DNA of 64,000 bases from CAVVEC01 sp963770485 (GTDB lineage: Bacteria > Acidobacteriota > Terriglobia > Terriglobales > Acidobacteriaceae), in contig CAVYPX010000014.1 of assembly GCA_963770485.1 (NCBI GenBank), positions 248,001 to 312,000 on the forward strand, read 5' to 3'. Under the pieces are notes generated by a model. The model was not told the origin of the DNA, ran no database searches, and saw nothing but the letters and a program-made list of their open reading frames with translations. Of the stretch, positions 33,446-42,219 are shown piece after piece. Each line of letters begins with the position of its first letter. Position 1 is the stretch's first letter. Made by a program: the position numbers and the translations under genes.

Positions 33446-34151
33446 GATTGCCTCCCGCCACCTCGCGTGGCACGTTATGATTTCGTTGCGGTCTAGGTTT
33501 TCCGGCGGCCGGAGAGCGATGACAAGTGCAAGGACTCGGGTTGGGGGAAAGCCCGCTATGTTCCCGAGTTGCCTTGATTTGGGCCCGATTGCTGGAGAGG
33601 AAGGACTCGGAGCCTCAAAGCGACGCTACGCCAGCCCTGTTAGCAGCACAAGGAAAAGGATCACACATCCGTGTGATTAGAGGGCCACTGCCGAGTGGCT
33701 CGCACATCCGTCCCGCGACCCGTCAGTGTGCAGTCGAACTTGGCAGTCCGGCACCGCTAGTTCGTCCCCGGACAGAAGGCCGGAAACGCTCCCCGTGATT
33801 CCTTGAAAATCGGCGATGACGAGTGCGAGATACGAGTTTGGTTCGCCAATCTGCGGCGCGGCTGAACAGGCTACGGAAAACCCATTTTCTGAGACCACAA
33901 TTTCCCCCAGCGGCTGAAGCCGTCCCCGATTCTGCTGCGCTTACGGCGCGGCTCGAAGCCGCGCCCGTTCAAAACGCGAGCGAACTCCGAGTTTTTCCGT
34001 ACGCTGTGAAGTTGTGCCAAGCCCAAAGCGCCCGCGGTTCAGGTAACCATGAACTGCCGGCGCAAGAAACTGTAAACCCCTTTGATTGATGCAGTTTTCA
34101 TCACCGATTGTGCGCTGTGGCATATTTACACACGGCTCAGGTCACGATGCT
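33446..34151. other. Long intergenic region with REP-like hairpins
   Basis: About 700 bases without a convincing gene. Recognisable pieces are the shared GloVer leader (33446-33490), GCTGAACAGGCTACGGAAAA (about 33860) with inverted CGAGTTTTTCCGTACGCTG (about 33988), CAGCGGCTGAAGCCG (33909-33923), and GGCGCGGCTCGAAGCCGCGC C (33945-33965). A 73-codon minus-strand frame (33677-33898) has no recognisable similarity. Confidence 0.55.
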
Positions 34152-34169
34152 AAGTGACTCAGATCACAG
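34152..34169 (+). promoter_or_regulatory. CRP/FNR-family-like site upstream of cytochrome c
   Basis: AAGTGACTCAGATCACAG contains GTGA-N6-TCAC, the core consensus for CRP-family regulators, about 100 bases upstream of the cytochrome gene. A further half-site GGTCACGATG lies about 12 bases before it. The regulator is unknown. Redox or cAMP control is inference. Confidence 0.45.
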
Positions 34170-34266
34170 CAGATATCTTTTCGGGAGCAGAGAATCTCAT
34201 CAGTAGCGGCAAGACGCTGCGGAGTTTCTTTACAGCTCGCAAACTCATACGGAGAGGAAAGCAATC

Positions 34267-34599
34267 ATGAAGATGACGAAGCTTGCAATTCTGGTGCTGA
34301 CCATCGCGGTGGCACTGTTCATTCTGCTCCCCAGCCTATCCTGGGCCGATGACGGGGCAAGCATCTACAAAACGAAGTGCTCGGCCTGCCACGGTGTGGA
34401 CGGCGCCGGCAAGCCTGCGGCTAAGATCCCAAGCTTGGTTTCCGACGAGGCCAAGGCAAAGTCGGATGCGGATCTGACCGACATGATCGCCAACGGTGGG
34501 CCCAGCAAGAAAGCGATGCATGCCTTCGCCAGCAAGGGCCTGACCTCCGACCAGATCAAGGCCGTGGTGTCCGCAGTTCGCGACCTGCAGAAGAAATAG
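34267..34599 (+). CDS. Periplasmic monohaem cytochrome c
   Basis: The 110-residue product has a signal peptide (about residues 1-27, LAILVLTIAVALFILLPSLS WA). A class I cytochrome domain follows: CSACH at about residues 38-42 binds haem, and the distal Met is probably in MHAFASKGL. GERK-type RBS AGAGGAAAG precedes the ATG. It is likely an electron acceptor or donor for the downstream ferredoxin/NrfD module. It is separated from that module by 350 bases and a terminator, so it may be transcribed separately. Confidence 0.92.
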   Translation: MKMTKLAILVLTIAVALFILLPSLSWADDGASIYKTKCSACHGVDGAGKPAAKIPSLVSDEAKAKSDADLTDMIANGGPSKKAMHAFASKGLTSDQIKAVVSAVRDLQKK

Positions 34600-34781
34600 A
34601 TTGGCGGTTCCTGACGCGCTGGGTCCGCTGTCGCGCGGTACGAGTGTCGGCCAGCGGCCCCAGAGAGCGCGAGGGTGAGTTATGAAAATGCCCGGCGCAA
34701 TTCGGCGGATGGAACGGAAAACCGGCCGATCCGTAGCCGGCCGGGAATCCCCTAGGTTTGTCTTTCCTACAGGAACAGCCC

Positions 34782-34825
34782 AACCGGGTCGGGGTATCCA
34801 ACTCCCCGGACCCGGTTTTTTATTT
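34782..34825 (+). terminator. Rho-independent terminator
   Basis: AACCGGGTCGGGG pairs with CCCCGGACCCGGTT around an 8-9 base loop and is followed by TTTTTATTTT. It lies between the cytochrome c gene and the ferredoxin gene. It could end the cytochrome transcript or act as an attenuator for the downstream operon. The upstream part (34680-34780) has a further GC-rich hairpin, CCGGCCGATCCGTAGCCGG. Confidence 0.85.
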
Positions 34826-34949
34826 TCCACCGCTGATCCCAGGTTTTTTTGCACCATTCCCCGGTCGATTTCGAGGGAGTCCCACGTGCCTTCTTTGTTT
34901 GTTCCGCAGGAGCGGAAATCCTACCTGGAAGCGGCGAGGAGACAATTCC

Positions 34950-35726
34950 ATGAGTAAGGCTCTGCTGTACGACGCGACCATCTGCATCGGCTGCAAACAA
35001 TGTGAGGTGGGTTGCGCCGAACAAAACAAGCTCCGCTACGACGATAGCGTGGCCGCCGAAGAGCGGCAGTCCGAGCACAAGTTCACTTGCGTGCTGACCA
35101 AAGGCGATAAGTTCATGCGCCGTTTGTGCATGAACTGCCAGGAACCCGCCTGCGCATCGGTGTGTCCGGTGGGCGCGCTCACGAAAACGGCCGCAGGTCC
35201 CGTCACCTACGACGCCGGGAAATGCATGGGCTGCCGCTACTGCATGGTGGCGTGTCCCTTCAGCGTTCCAAAATATGAGTGGAACAAACTGGCGCCCAAG
35301 GTGCGGAAGTGCACCCTGTGCCCGGACCGCATCGCTAATGGCAAACCGACAGCATGCGCGGAAATCTGTCCGACCGGCGCCACCAAGTTTGGCGACCGCG
35401 ATGACCTGATCAATGAAGCGCAACTGCGCATCCGCGACAACCCGGGCAAATACGTTCCTCACATCTACGGTTTGACCGAAGCGGGTGGAACCTCGGTGTT
35501 GCTGCTGTCGAGTGTGCCCTTCGCGGAATTCGGCTACAAGACACCCGAAGTTGCTTTCCCCATGCTGACGTATCGCGTCCTATCGCGAATCCCGGACTTC
35601 GTTCCTCTATGCGGTGTGTTGCTGGGAGGTGTGTGGTGGATCACGAACAGGCGGGAAGAAGTGGCGGCAGCCGAGGGCCATTTACGTAGACCTGAAACGG
35701 AAGAGAAAAAAGGCGGAAAACAATGA
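34950..35726 (+). CDS. Four-cluster ferredoxin subunit (HybA/DmsB/NrfC type)
   Basis: The ATG at 34950 (GAGGAG 8 bases upstream) gives 258 residues. Four [4Fe-4S] motifs appear in order: CIGCKQCEVGC, CMNCQEPACASVC, CMGCRYCMVAC and CTLCPDRIANGKPTAC...C. A hydrophobic segment near the C-terminus (residues 215-238, VPLCGVLLGGVWWITN) suggests membrane anchoring, as in HybA. It carries electrons between the NrfD quinol subunit and a periplasmic or cytoplasmic redox partner. No Tat signal is visible, so its side of the membrane is unclear. Stop overlaps nrfD-like start (ATGA). Confidence 0.92.
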   Translation: MSKALLYDATICIGCKQCEVGCAEQNKLRYDDSVAAEERQSEHKFTCVLTKGDKFMRRLCMNCQEPACASVCPVGALTKTAAGPVTYDAGKCMGCRYCMVACPFSVPKYEWNKLAPKVRKCTLCPDRIANGKPTACAEICPTGATKFGDRDDLINEAQLRIRDNPGKYVPHIYGLTEAGGTSVLLLSSVPFAEFGYKTPEVAFPMLTYRVLSRIPDFVPLCGVLLGGVWWITNRREEVAAAEGHLRRPETEEKKGGKQ

Positions 35727-36898
35727 AGATCAAGATCTCTTTCTGGAAAGTCATTTTCCTCTTCCTGATGGCCGCCGGTTTCTACGCCACGATTGTGCGC
35801 TACACCCGAGGCTTGGGGGCTTCAACCAACCTCAGCGACCAGTTCCCCTGGGGGATCTGGATCGGTTTCGACGTGCTGTGCGGGGTCATGCTGGCGGCGG
35901 GTGGATTCACGCTTACAGCGGCCGTCCACATCCTGAACATCAAGCGAATGCACTCCATTGTGCGACCGACAGTACTCACTGCGTTCCTGGGATATCTCCT
36001 GGTCTGCGTGGCGCTGATGTACGACCTGGGCAAGCCCTATAACATCTGGCACCCGCTCATCATGCGGAATCCGCACTCGGTGATGTTCGAAGTGGCCTAC
36101 TGCGTGATGCTGTACACCACGGTGCTGGCGCTGGAGTTCTCGCCGATTGTGCTGGAACGGTTCAACCTGCAAAAACCGCTGAAGGTGATCCGCGGGGCGG
36201 TGATCCCGCTGGTGATCTGCGGCGTGATCCTGTCCACACTGCATCAATCTTCGTTGGGCTCGCTTTACCTGATCATCCCGGAGAAGCTGCACCCATTCTG
36301 GTACAGCCCTCTGCTGCCGGTGTTTTTCTTTCTGTCGGCGATTGCGGTCGGGCTGGCGATGACGATTTTCGAATCCTCGCTGAGCGCCAAGCACTTCGGC
36401 CGGCAGTTGGAACTGCCCATCCTGCAGGAGCTGGGACGGGTGCTGGTGGTTGTGCTTTGTGTCTACGGAGTTCTGCGCTTTGAGGATCTGCTGCATCGCG
36501 GGGTGCTCAAGCTGGCTTTACAGCCAGGCTACGAGATGTTCTTTTTCTGGCTGGAAATCTCACTGGGTGTGATTCTGCCTTTGATTCTGCTTTTGCAACG
36601 CAGGGTACGGAACAGCGCCGGGGGACTTTATCTGTCCGCAGTGCTGGTGGTGCTCGGTTTCATCACCAATCGGATGAACGTCAGCATCACGGGTTTCGAA
36701 CGCTCCGCGGGCACGCATTACTTTCCCAAGTGGACGGAATTATCTGTGACCGGAATGATCATCGCGTTGGGCTTTGCTTTGTTCGGACTGGCGGTAAAGT
36801 ACCTGCCGATTTTCCCCGAGGAAGAAAAGCAGCAGCCTATCGAGGCGTCAACCGGGCCCCTGGCGGCTGCTTCCGTGTGGGGCCATGCCGGAGACTGA
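35723..36898 (+). CDS. NrfD/HybB-type membrane quinol subunit
   Basis: The 391-residue integral membrane protein has about ten hydrophobic helices (ISFWKVIFLFLMAAGFYATI, FDVLCGVMLAAGGFTLTAAV, LYTTVLALEFSPIVLERF, VIPLVICGVILSTLHQSSLG SLYLI). The HQSSLGSLYLI segment and the HPLIMRNPHSVMFEVAYCV loop are typical of HybB/NrfD. It exchanges electrons between the quinone pool and the adjacent ferredoxin subunit. No hydrogenase or molybdoenzyme catalytic subunit is encoded in the window. It overlaps the next gene by 14 bases. Confidence 0.92.
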   Translation: MKIKISFWKVIFLFLMAAGFYATIVRYTRGLGASTNLSDQFPWGIWIGFDVLCGVMLAAGGFTLTAAVHILNIKRMHSIVRPTVLTAFLGYLLVCVALMYDLGKPYNIWHPLIMRNPHSVMFEVAYCVMLYTTVLALEFSPIVLERFNLQKPLKVIRGAVIPLVICGVILSTLHQSSLGSLYLIIPEKLHPFWYSPLLPVFFFLSAIAVGLAMTIFESSLSAKHFGRQLELPILQELGRVLVVVLCVYGVLRFEDLLHRGVLKLALQPGYEMFFFWLEISLGVILPLILLLQRRVRNSAGGLYLSAVLVVLGFITNRMNVSITGFERSAGTHYFPKWTELSVTGMIIALGFALFGLAVKYLPIFPEEEKQQPIEASTGPLAAASVWGHAGD

Positions 36899-38555
36899 TC
36901 CAACTCGTCGGCGTTGGACGCGCCTTACCCACAGCCTGAGCGCCAAGTTGATCACGTTGTTGCTATCCACCATGGTGGTGATCTTCGCCCTGTTGGGATA
37001 TTTGAACATCCGGCTCCATCGCCAGCACCTGGAAGCCGCTACGCTTACGAGCGCAGAGCGGGTCAGCGACGTCATTAAGCGCAGCACGACCTACTACATG
37101 TTGCGCAACGATCGTGAAGGCCTGTATCACGCCATCCAGACGATGGCCGACGAACCAGGCATGGTCAAAGTCCGCATCTTTGACCGAGCGGGCCGGATCA
37201 GCTACTCCACCGATCCCACCGAAGTGAACCACATTGTGAACCAAGGCGCGGAAGCCTGCTACGGATGTCATGCTCAATCGCAACCGCTGGCCCGGCTGAA
37301 CCGTCCCGACCGGTTCCGGATTTACCGCAACGGCGGCGGAACGCGCGTCCTGGGAATCATTACTCCGATCGAGAATCAACCGGCATGCTCCAATGCCGCT
37401 TGCCATGCTCATCCGGAAAGCAGGCAGATTCTGGGCGTATTAGACACCGATCTGTCCTTGGCCAAGGCGGACGCTCAACTCGCGGACAGCAGCGCCCGCA
37501 TGCTGGTGTACACGGCTGCCGCCATGCTGATGGTGGCGGTGTTGAGCTGGTTGTTTGTCTGGCGGTTGGTGGGCAGACCTATTAAGGCGCTGGAGCATGG
37601 CACGGAGCATTTAGCGCAAGGGAATCTCGGATATCAAATTGACGTGCGCTCGCATGACGAGGTCGGCGACCTGGCCCACTCCTTCAATGACATGAGCCTG
37701 CAGTTGCGCGCCGCCAACGAAGAGATCGTCGCCTGGGCGAAGACGCTCGAAGATCGTGTGGAGCAGAAGACGCGTGAACTGAAGAGCGCCCTCGATCATG
37801 TGTTACACGTGGAAAAGATGGCTTCCATCGGCAAGATGGCGGCGGTGGTGGCGCATGAGATCAACAACCCGCTGTCCGGGATCCTGACTTACGCCAAGTT
37901 GCTGCGGAAGTGGCTGGACCAAGGCAAGATGGACACCACCAAACATCAGGAGGCGACCGAGTGCCTGGATCTGATCGCGGCAGAAAGCCATCGCTGCGGC
38001 GACATTGTAAAGAATCTGCTGAATTTTTCCCGCACCTCGCCTATGAATGTGGAGACCACCGACCTGAACTCGGTCGTCGACCGTTGCATCCGCCTGGTGC
38101 AGCATCAACTGGAACTGGGCAGCATCCAGTTACAGTTGGACCTAGCGGACCACTTGCCCAAGGTGCAGTGTGATCCCGCTCAGATGGAGCAGGTCCTGCT
38201 GGCACTGGTGATGAACGCCGTTGACGCTATGCCGCACGGAGGAAACCTGTGGTTGAGGACCTCCCTCAGCCAAAGCGGAGACGAAATCGAGATTGAAGTC
38301 CGCGACGATGGCATGGGAATTTCATCCGAGATTCTTCCCCAAATTTTTGAGCCCTTCCTGACCACCAAGGAGACCGGCCACGGCGTCGGGCTCGGCTTGG
38401 CAGTGAGCCGCAGCATCATGGAGCGCCACCACGGCCGGATCGAGGTGCAATCGGTGGCGGGCAAGGGCACAACATTCACGCTCACTCTGCCGTTGGACGC
38501 CGCAAGCGTGGCGGCCATGGCGGGCGGGGCGGCCGTAATGACGAATGCGAGGTGA
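36885..38555 (+). CDS. Histidine kinase with c-type haem sensor domain
   Basis: The 556-residue kinase has a transmembrane helix at about residues 20-42 and a periplasmic domain with CYGCH (125-129) and CSNAACH (168-174, C-x4-CH). These look like two covalent haem-binding motifs. A second helix follows (208-226), then HAMP (VGRPIKALEHGTEHLAQGNL), a coiled-coil, and HisKA with H324 in VVAHEINNPLSGILTYAKLL. HATPase_c has NAVDAMPHGG, RDDGMGI and GHGVGLGLAVSRSIME. It probably senses redox state or a small ligand and signals to the sigma54 regulator encoded next. Confidence 0.93.
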   Translation: MPETDPTRRRWTRLTHSLSAKLITLLLSTMVVIFALLGYLNIRLHRQHLEAATLTSAERVSDVIKRSTTYYMLRNDREGLYHAIQTMADEPGMVKVRIFDRAGRISYSTDPTEVNHIVNQGAEACYGCHAQSQPLARLNRPDRFRIYRNGGGTRVLGIITPIENQPACSNAACHAHPESRQILGVLDTDLSLAKADAQLADSSARMLVYTAAAMLMVAVLSWLFVWRLVGRPIKALEHGTEHLAQGNLGYQIDVRSHDEVGDLAHSFNDMSLQLRAANEEIVAWAKTLEDRVEQKTRELKSALDHVLHVEKMASIGKMAAVVAHEINNPLSGILTYAKLLRKWLDQGKMDTTKHQEATECLDLIAAESHRCGDIVKNLLNFSRTSPMNVETTDLNSVVDRCIRLVQHQLELGSIQLQLDLADHLPKVQCDPAQMEQVLLALVMNAVDAMPHGGNLWLRTSLSQSGDEIEIEVRDDGMGISSEILPQIFEPFLTTKETGHGVGLGLAVSRSIMERHHGRIEVQSVAGKGTTFTLTLPLDAASVAAMAGGAAVMTNAR

Positions 38556-39928
38556 TGAACTTGAGCGCGCCTACTTTAACCAAACAAGGCCGGCTGTTGA
38601 TCGTCGACGATGAGCTTAGCGTGCGCGATTCGCTGGGAAAGTGGTTTCGCGAAGAAGGATATGAGGTTGAGACGGTGGAGAACGCCAGCGACGCTCTGAC
38701 CCGTCTGGCCCAAGCTCCCTGGGACGTCGCCCTGGTAGACATCAAAATGCGGGGCACGGACGGCATCGAACTGCAGCGGCGCATGCATGAGCTCGATCCT
38801 GAGGTAATGGTCATCATCATGACCGGCTACGCCTCGGTCGAGACTGCGGTGGCGGCGCTTAAGAACGGCGCCTACGACTACGTGACCAAGCCGCTCGACC
38901 CGGACGAGATCGCGCATTTGGTCAAGAACGCCTTGGCCCACAAGCAGACGGAGAAAGAGAATGTGCTTCTCCGGGAGACGGTTGCCGAAGTGGCCCGGCC
39001 GGAAGAGATGGTGGGCCAAAGCGCAGCCATGGCCAAGGTCTTTGATGCGATCGGGACGGTGGGCCCGACCGATGCCACGGTTCTGATCACCGGAGAAAGC
39101 GGGACCGGCAAAGAACTGGTGGCACGCGCCATTCATCAGGCGAGTCCCCGGCGCTTTCATCCGCTGGTGGTGATTCACTGCGGCGCCTTGACCGAGACTC
39201 TGCTGGAAAGTGAATTGTTTGGACATGAAAAGGGTGCGTTCACCGGCGCCCAGTATCGCAAGAAAGGAAAGTTCGAGATCGCCGAAGGGGGCACGGTTTT
39301 CCTGGATGAAATCGGCGACATCAGTCTCAAGACTCAAACCGACCTGTTGCGTGTGCTGCAGGATCATGAAATCGTGCGCGTGGGTGGCAATCAATCCATA
39401 AAAGTGGATTTTCGCTGTGTTGCCGCCACCAACAAAGACCTGGAGAAATTGATCGAGGAAGGCAAATTCCGTCCCGATCTCTTCTATCGCCTCAACGTGT
39501 TCCGCATCGAATTGCCGGCTTTGCGCGATCGCCGGGACGACATCCCCGCCCTGGTGAATCATTTCGTGCACAAGTTTTCGTTGCAAATGAACAAGAAGAT
39601 CAACCGCGTGGCTCCCAATGCGATGAACCTGCTGCAGCAGCAGCCGTGGGCCGGCAACGTGCGCGAACTGGAGAATGCAGTGGAGCGGGCGATGGTGGTG
39701 GCGCAGGAACCGGAAATCCGGGAACAGGACTTCGTGTTCAAGAATGCAGTTCCCAATGGCGCGCCCAAGAGCCTGGATGAGATGGAGAAGGCGCACATCC
39801 TACGCACCCTGGAGTCGTGCAACTGGAACCAGAGTCACGCCGCCGAGGTGCTGCAGATTGACAGGGTCACGTTGCACCATAAATTGAAAAAGTACGGCTG
39901 GAGCCGACCCCACGTTGAGACGCGATGA
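38555..39928 (+). CDS. Sigma54-dependent NtrC-family response regulator
   Basis: Cognate regulator of the upstream kinase. The receiver domain (residues about 14-125) has phospho-acceptor Asp in VALVDIKMRG and the Lys in VTKPLDPDE. The AAA+ domain has Walker A GESGTGKE, the sigma54-contact loop GAFTGAQYRKKG and Walker B GGTVFLDEIGD. A Fis-type helix-turn-helix ends the protein (NQSHAAEVLQIDRVTLHHKL). Start is ATG 38555 overlapping the kinase stop (TGATG). A GTG three bases earlier is also possible. It implies sigma54-driven target promoters. Confidence 0.94.
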   Translation: MNLSAPTLTKQGRLLIVDDELSVRDSLGKWFREEGYEVETVENASDALTRLAQAPWDVALVDIKMRGTDGIELQRRMHELDPEVMVIIMTGYASVETAVAALKNGAYDYVTKPLDPDEIAHLVKNALAHKQTEKENVLLRETVAEVARPEEMVGQSAAMAKVFDAIGTVGPTDATVLITGESGTGKELVARAIHQASPRRFHPLVVIHCGALTETLLESELFGHEKGAFTGAQYRKKGKFEIAEGGTVFLDEIGDISLKTQTDLLRVLQDHEIVRVGGNQSIKVDFRCVAATNKDLEKLIEEGKFRPDLFYRLNVFRIELPALRDRRDDIPALVNHFVHKFSLQMNKKINRVAPNAMNLLQQQPWAGNVRELENAVERAMVVAQEPEIREQDFVFKNAVPNGAPKSLDEMEKAHILRTLESCNWNQSHAAEVLQIDRVTLHHKLKKYGWSRPHVETR

Positions 39929-40449
39929 ATCTTCAACTGCTGCCGATCGGAAAGCTCGATGGCGGGCTGCTGATGGACCTGGCGCCCGCTCTGGCTAATA
40001 CTTTCCAGATGCCGTGTGAGGTAATTGCTTCTCCGCTCGATCCCCAATTCGCCTTTCACGGCGAACGGCAGCAGCACCATTCCTCCGAAATCCTGGCACG
40101 CATGCAGAGCCTGGTGACGCCGCACTCCTGGCGGGTGCTGGGAGTCGCCGCCGTCGATCTTTATATTCCGATTCTGACCTTCGTTTTTGGCGAAGCGCAG
40201 ATGGGTGGACCGTGTGCCGTGGTTTCGCTGCACCGCCTGCGGGAGGAGTTCTACGGGCTGCCCGCGGACCGAAATCTCCTGCGGGAGCGATTGCTGAAGG
40301 AAGCCGTCCATGAAATTGGACACACCATCAACTTGACCCACTGCGATGATTACCGCTGCGCCATGGCTCCATCCCATGCCGTGGAGTGGATCGACCTGAA
40401 GGAAAACTGGCTGTGCGGAGCCTGCCAGGCGCGGGTTCTGCAAACTTAG
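39925..40449 (+). CDS. Archaemetzincin-type zinc metalloprotease
   Basis: The 174-residue product contains HEIGHTINLTHCDDYRCAM: the archaemetzincin signature HExxHxxGxxHCxxxxCxM, except that the usual Gly position is Asn here (HTINLTHC). A later CGACQ pair completes a structural zinc site. Length is typical of bacterial AmzA proteins. Its ATG lies in the last four bases of the response-regulator gene (ATGA), so it is cotranslated with the redox two-component system. Substrate is unknown. Confidence 0.88.
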   Translation: MNLQLLPIGKLDGGLLMDLAPALANTFQMPCEVIASPLDPQFAFHGERQQHHSSEILARMQSLVTPHSWRVLGVAAVDLYIPILTFVFGEAQMGGPCAVVSLHRLREEFYGLPADRNLLRERLLKEAVHEIGHTINLTHCDDYRCAMAPSHAVEWIDLKENWLCGACQARVLQT

Positions 40450-40528
40450 GTCAGTAAGCAGTGGAAACATGTACGGACGGGGGCGTACGGGCCCACGCGA
40501 AAATGGGGCAATGGCGTTTCTGGCGGGA

Positions 40529-41458
40529 TCAATCGGCAGGCATGACGGCGGGCTGCGGGGCTGCTCTGGGCAACTTCACGGCACGAGCGGGTTCGGCCTG
40601 CAGCCACTTGCGAATCTCCGGCAGGGCGGCGCGCGTCACTTCCTCTCCCGCGCGCACCAGGGCAGCGCTATGTTCGAAACCGTCGTACTTGAATCCGTTG
40701 ACATCGGGTTCGATGACCAAGTCGGCGGCCTGCCTCCACTGGCTGCTGTTCATCTCCTGGGCAATGGCAAAACATTGGCCGATCACATCGAACAGGTGCC
40801 GGGGGCCATCGCCATTGGTCCACTTGCCTTTGAGATGCACGGCCAGCACGCGATCCGCGCCCATTTGCCGCACCGGAGTGGCGGGTACGGCATAGGACAA
40901 CATGCCGTCCACCAGCAGGCGTCCGCGAATCTTGACCGGCAAAAACATACCTGGATAAGCGCAACTGGCGCGCACCGGATCGACCAGCGGGCCGGAATGA
41001 AACACGACGCCTTCGCCGGTTGAGAAATCGGTTGCGGTTACGGCCAGGGGAATGCGCAATTCTTCAAAGGTTTTGACCTTCAGCAAGTGGTTCAAAAATC
41101 CGATCATGCGCTGGTTGCTGGCAAATCCGTAGCGCGAGAGTGTCCAGCGGGCAAAGTGTTTGAAGCGCACGTGGGTGGCAACGTGCTCCAGTTCCGTGGG
41201 TGAGAGTCCGCTGCAGTAGGCTGCGCCAATCAGCGCGCCCACACTGGTACCTGCGATATAGCGAATGGGAATGTTCTCTTCTTCGAGGACTTTGAGGACC
41301 CCTACGTGGGCGATGCCACGAGCAAAACCACCACCCAATGCCAGACCGAGACCGGCACCGGCCGCGTCTGGGCCGTGGGTTGGAGAAACCCTAAGCTCAC
41401 GACCAAACGCCTGCACCGAACGAATAATCTTTCCCAGACCCTTCACGGATGACCCCAC
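40529..41458 (-). CDS. Patatin-like phospholipase (RssA type)
   Basis: Serine acyl hydrolase with a Ser-Asp dyad. The oxyanion loop is GLALGGGFARGIAHVGVLKV, the nucleophile elbow is GTSVG in YIAGTSVGALIGAAYCSGL, and the catalytic Asp is in LVDGMLSYAVP. The 309-residue protein has a short positively charged N-terminus without a signal peptide. It matches the RssA/YchK cytoplasmic subgroup. It is convergent with the archaemetzincin gene. Confidence 0.9.
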   Translation of the reverse strand: MGSSVKGLGKIIRSVQAFGRELRVSPTHGPDAAGAGLGLALGGGFARGIAHVGVLKVLEEENIPIRYIAGTSVGALIGAAYCSGLSPTELEHVATHVRFKHFARWTLSRYGFASNQRMIGFLNHLLKVKTFEELRIPLAVTATDFSTGEGVVFHSGPLVDPVRASCAYPGMFLPVKIRGRLLVDGMLSYAVPATPVRQMGADRVLAVHLKGKWTNGDGPRHLFDVIGQCFAIAQEMNSSQWRQAADLVIEPDVNGFKYDGFEHSAALVRAGEEVTRAALPEIRKWLQAEPARAVKLPRAAPQPAVMPAD

Positions 41459-41626
41459 ATCATTCCGGTTCTGCCCGGTACTTCGACTTCTATATTCAGC
41501 AACTTAGATGCCATTTTAGAACGACAGGTTCGTATTGGGCATCGTGCCTCTGGTTACCTGGTGAGAGGTTACCTCGCATCGCATACGCAAGTGACTAACT
41601 CCCGTGTTTCTGATAACTTGAAGCGC

Positions 41627-42109
41627 ATGATGCGGGAGATCTCGGCGGGCGGGGTCGTGGTGCGGCGCATGCCGGAAGGGTGGCAAATGGCGGCAATTGA
41701 GCCCCAGACAGCCATGCCCGCGAACCGCAACAAGAAAACATCGCAAAAGATGTTACTCGCTTTGCCCAAGGGGTTGGTCGATCCCGGCGAAAAGCCCGAG
41801 CAGACCGCGGTCCGGGAGGTCAGGGAAGAAACCGGGCTGGTTGCCGTTTCCGTTGCCAAACTGGGTGATATCAAGTACGTCTATGTGCGCTCCTGGGGAG
41901 ACAGGGAGCGCGTGTTCAAGATTGTCAGCTTCTACCTCTTGCGATATGAATCCGGCCGGATCGATGAAATTGCGCCCGAAATGCGCATCGAGGTCAAACG
42001 TGCGCTTTGGATTCCTCTGGAGGGAGCGGAGCGCAAACTGGCCTACCGAGGCGAAAAGGACATGGTTCGCCGGGCCCAAGAGTATGTGAAGGATCACCCT
42101 CAGCCATGA
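41627..42109 (+). CDS. Nudix hydrolase
   Basis: Hydrolyses a nucleoside diphosphate linked to another moiety. The Nudix box G-x5-E-x7-REVREETGL is complete, preceded by LLALPKGLVDPGEKPEQ. The product from ATG 41627 is about 160 residues, starting MMREISAGGVVVRRMPEGWQ, as in family members. A GTG start at 41561 would add 22 residues of unlikely sequence. Substrate cannot be read from sequence. Confidence 0.88.
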   Translation: MMREISAGGVVVRRMPEGWQMAAIEPQTAMPANRNKKTSQKMLLALPKGLVDPGEKPEQTAVREVREETGLVAVSVAKLGDIKYVYVRSWGDRERVFKIVSFYLLRYESGRIDEIAPEMRIEVKRALWIPLEGAERKLAYRGEKDMVRRAQEYVKDHPQP

Positions 42110-42129
42110 CAGACGGGGGTTTGCGCCAC

Positions 42130-42147
42130 ATCACACACAACTGTGAT
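42130..42147. promoter_or_regulatory. Inverted repeat ATCACA-N6-TGTGAT upstream of fadN
   Basis: A perfect 6+6 dyad, about 90 bases upstream of the predicted fad promoter. It might be an operator. No regulator gene is adjacent. Confidence 0.35.
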
Positions 42148-42219
42148 CCATAACCTTGCGCGGGAGCCGAAGTTGTGATCTAGGAATCCACGCATGTTAC
42201 TGAATCCAAAAGATTTCAC

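Noticed and set aside
33677..33898. A 73-codon minus-strand gene upstream of cytochrome c
   Set aside because: No recognisable similarity, no good ribosome binding site, and it overlaps REP-like hairpins.
34131..34150. A sigma54 promoter before cytochrome c (TGGCATATTTACACACGGC)
   Set aside because: The GG/GC spacing does not fit the -24/-12 rule.
34680..34830. c-di-GMP (GEMM) riboswitch before the redox operon
   Set aside because: The core motifs of the class could not be found; only a terminator and a generic GC hairpin are visible.
38576..39796. A 406-codon minus-strand frame opposite the response regulator
   Set aside because: Shadow of a conserved NtrC-type gene.
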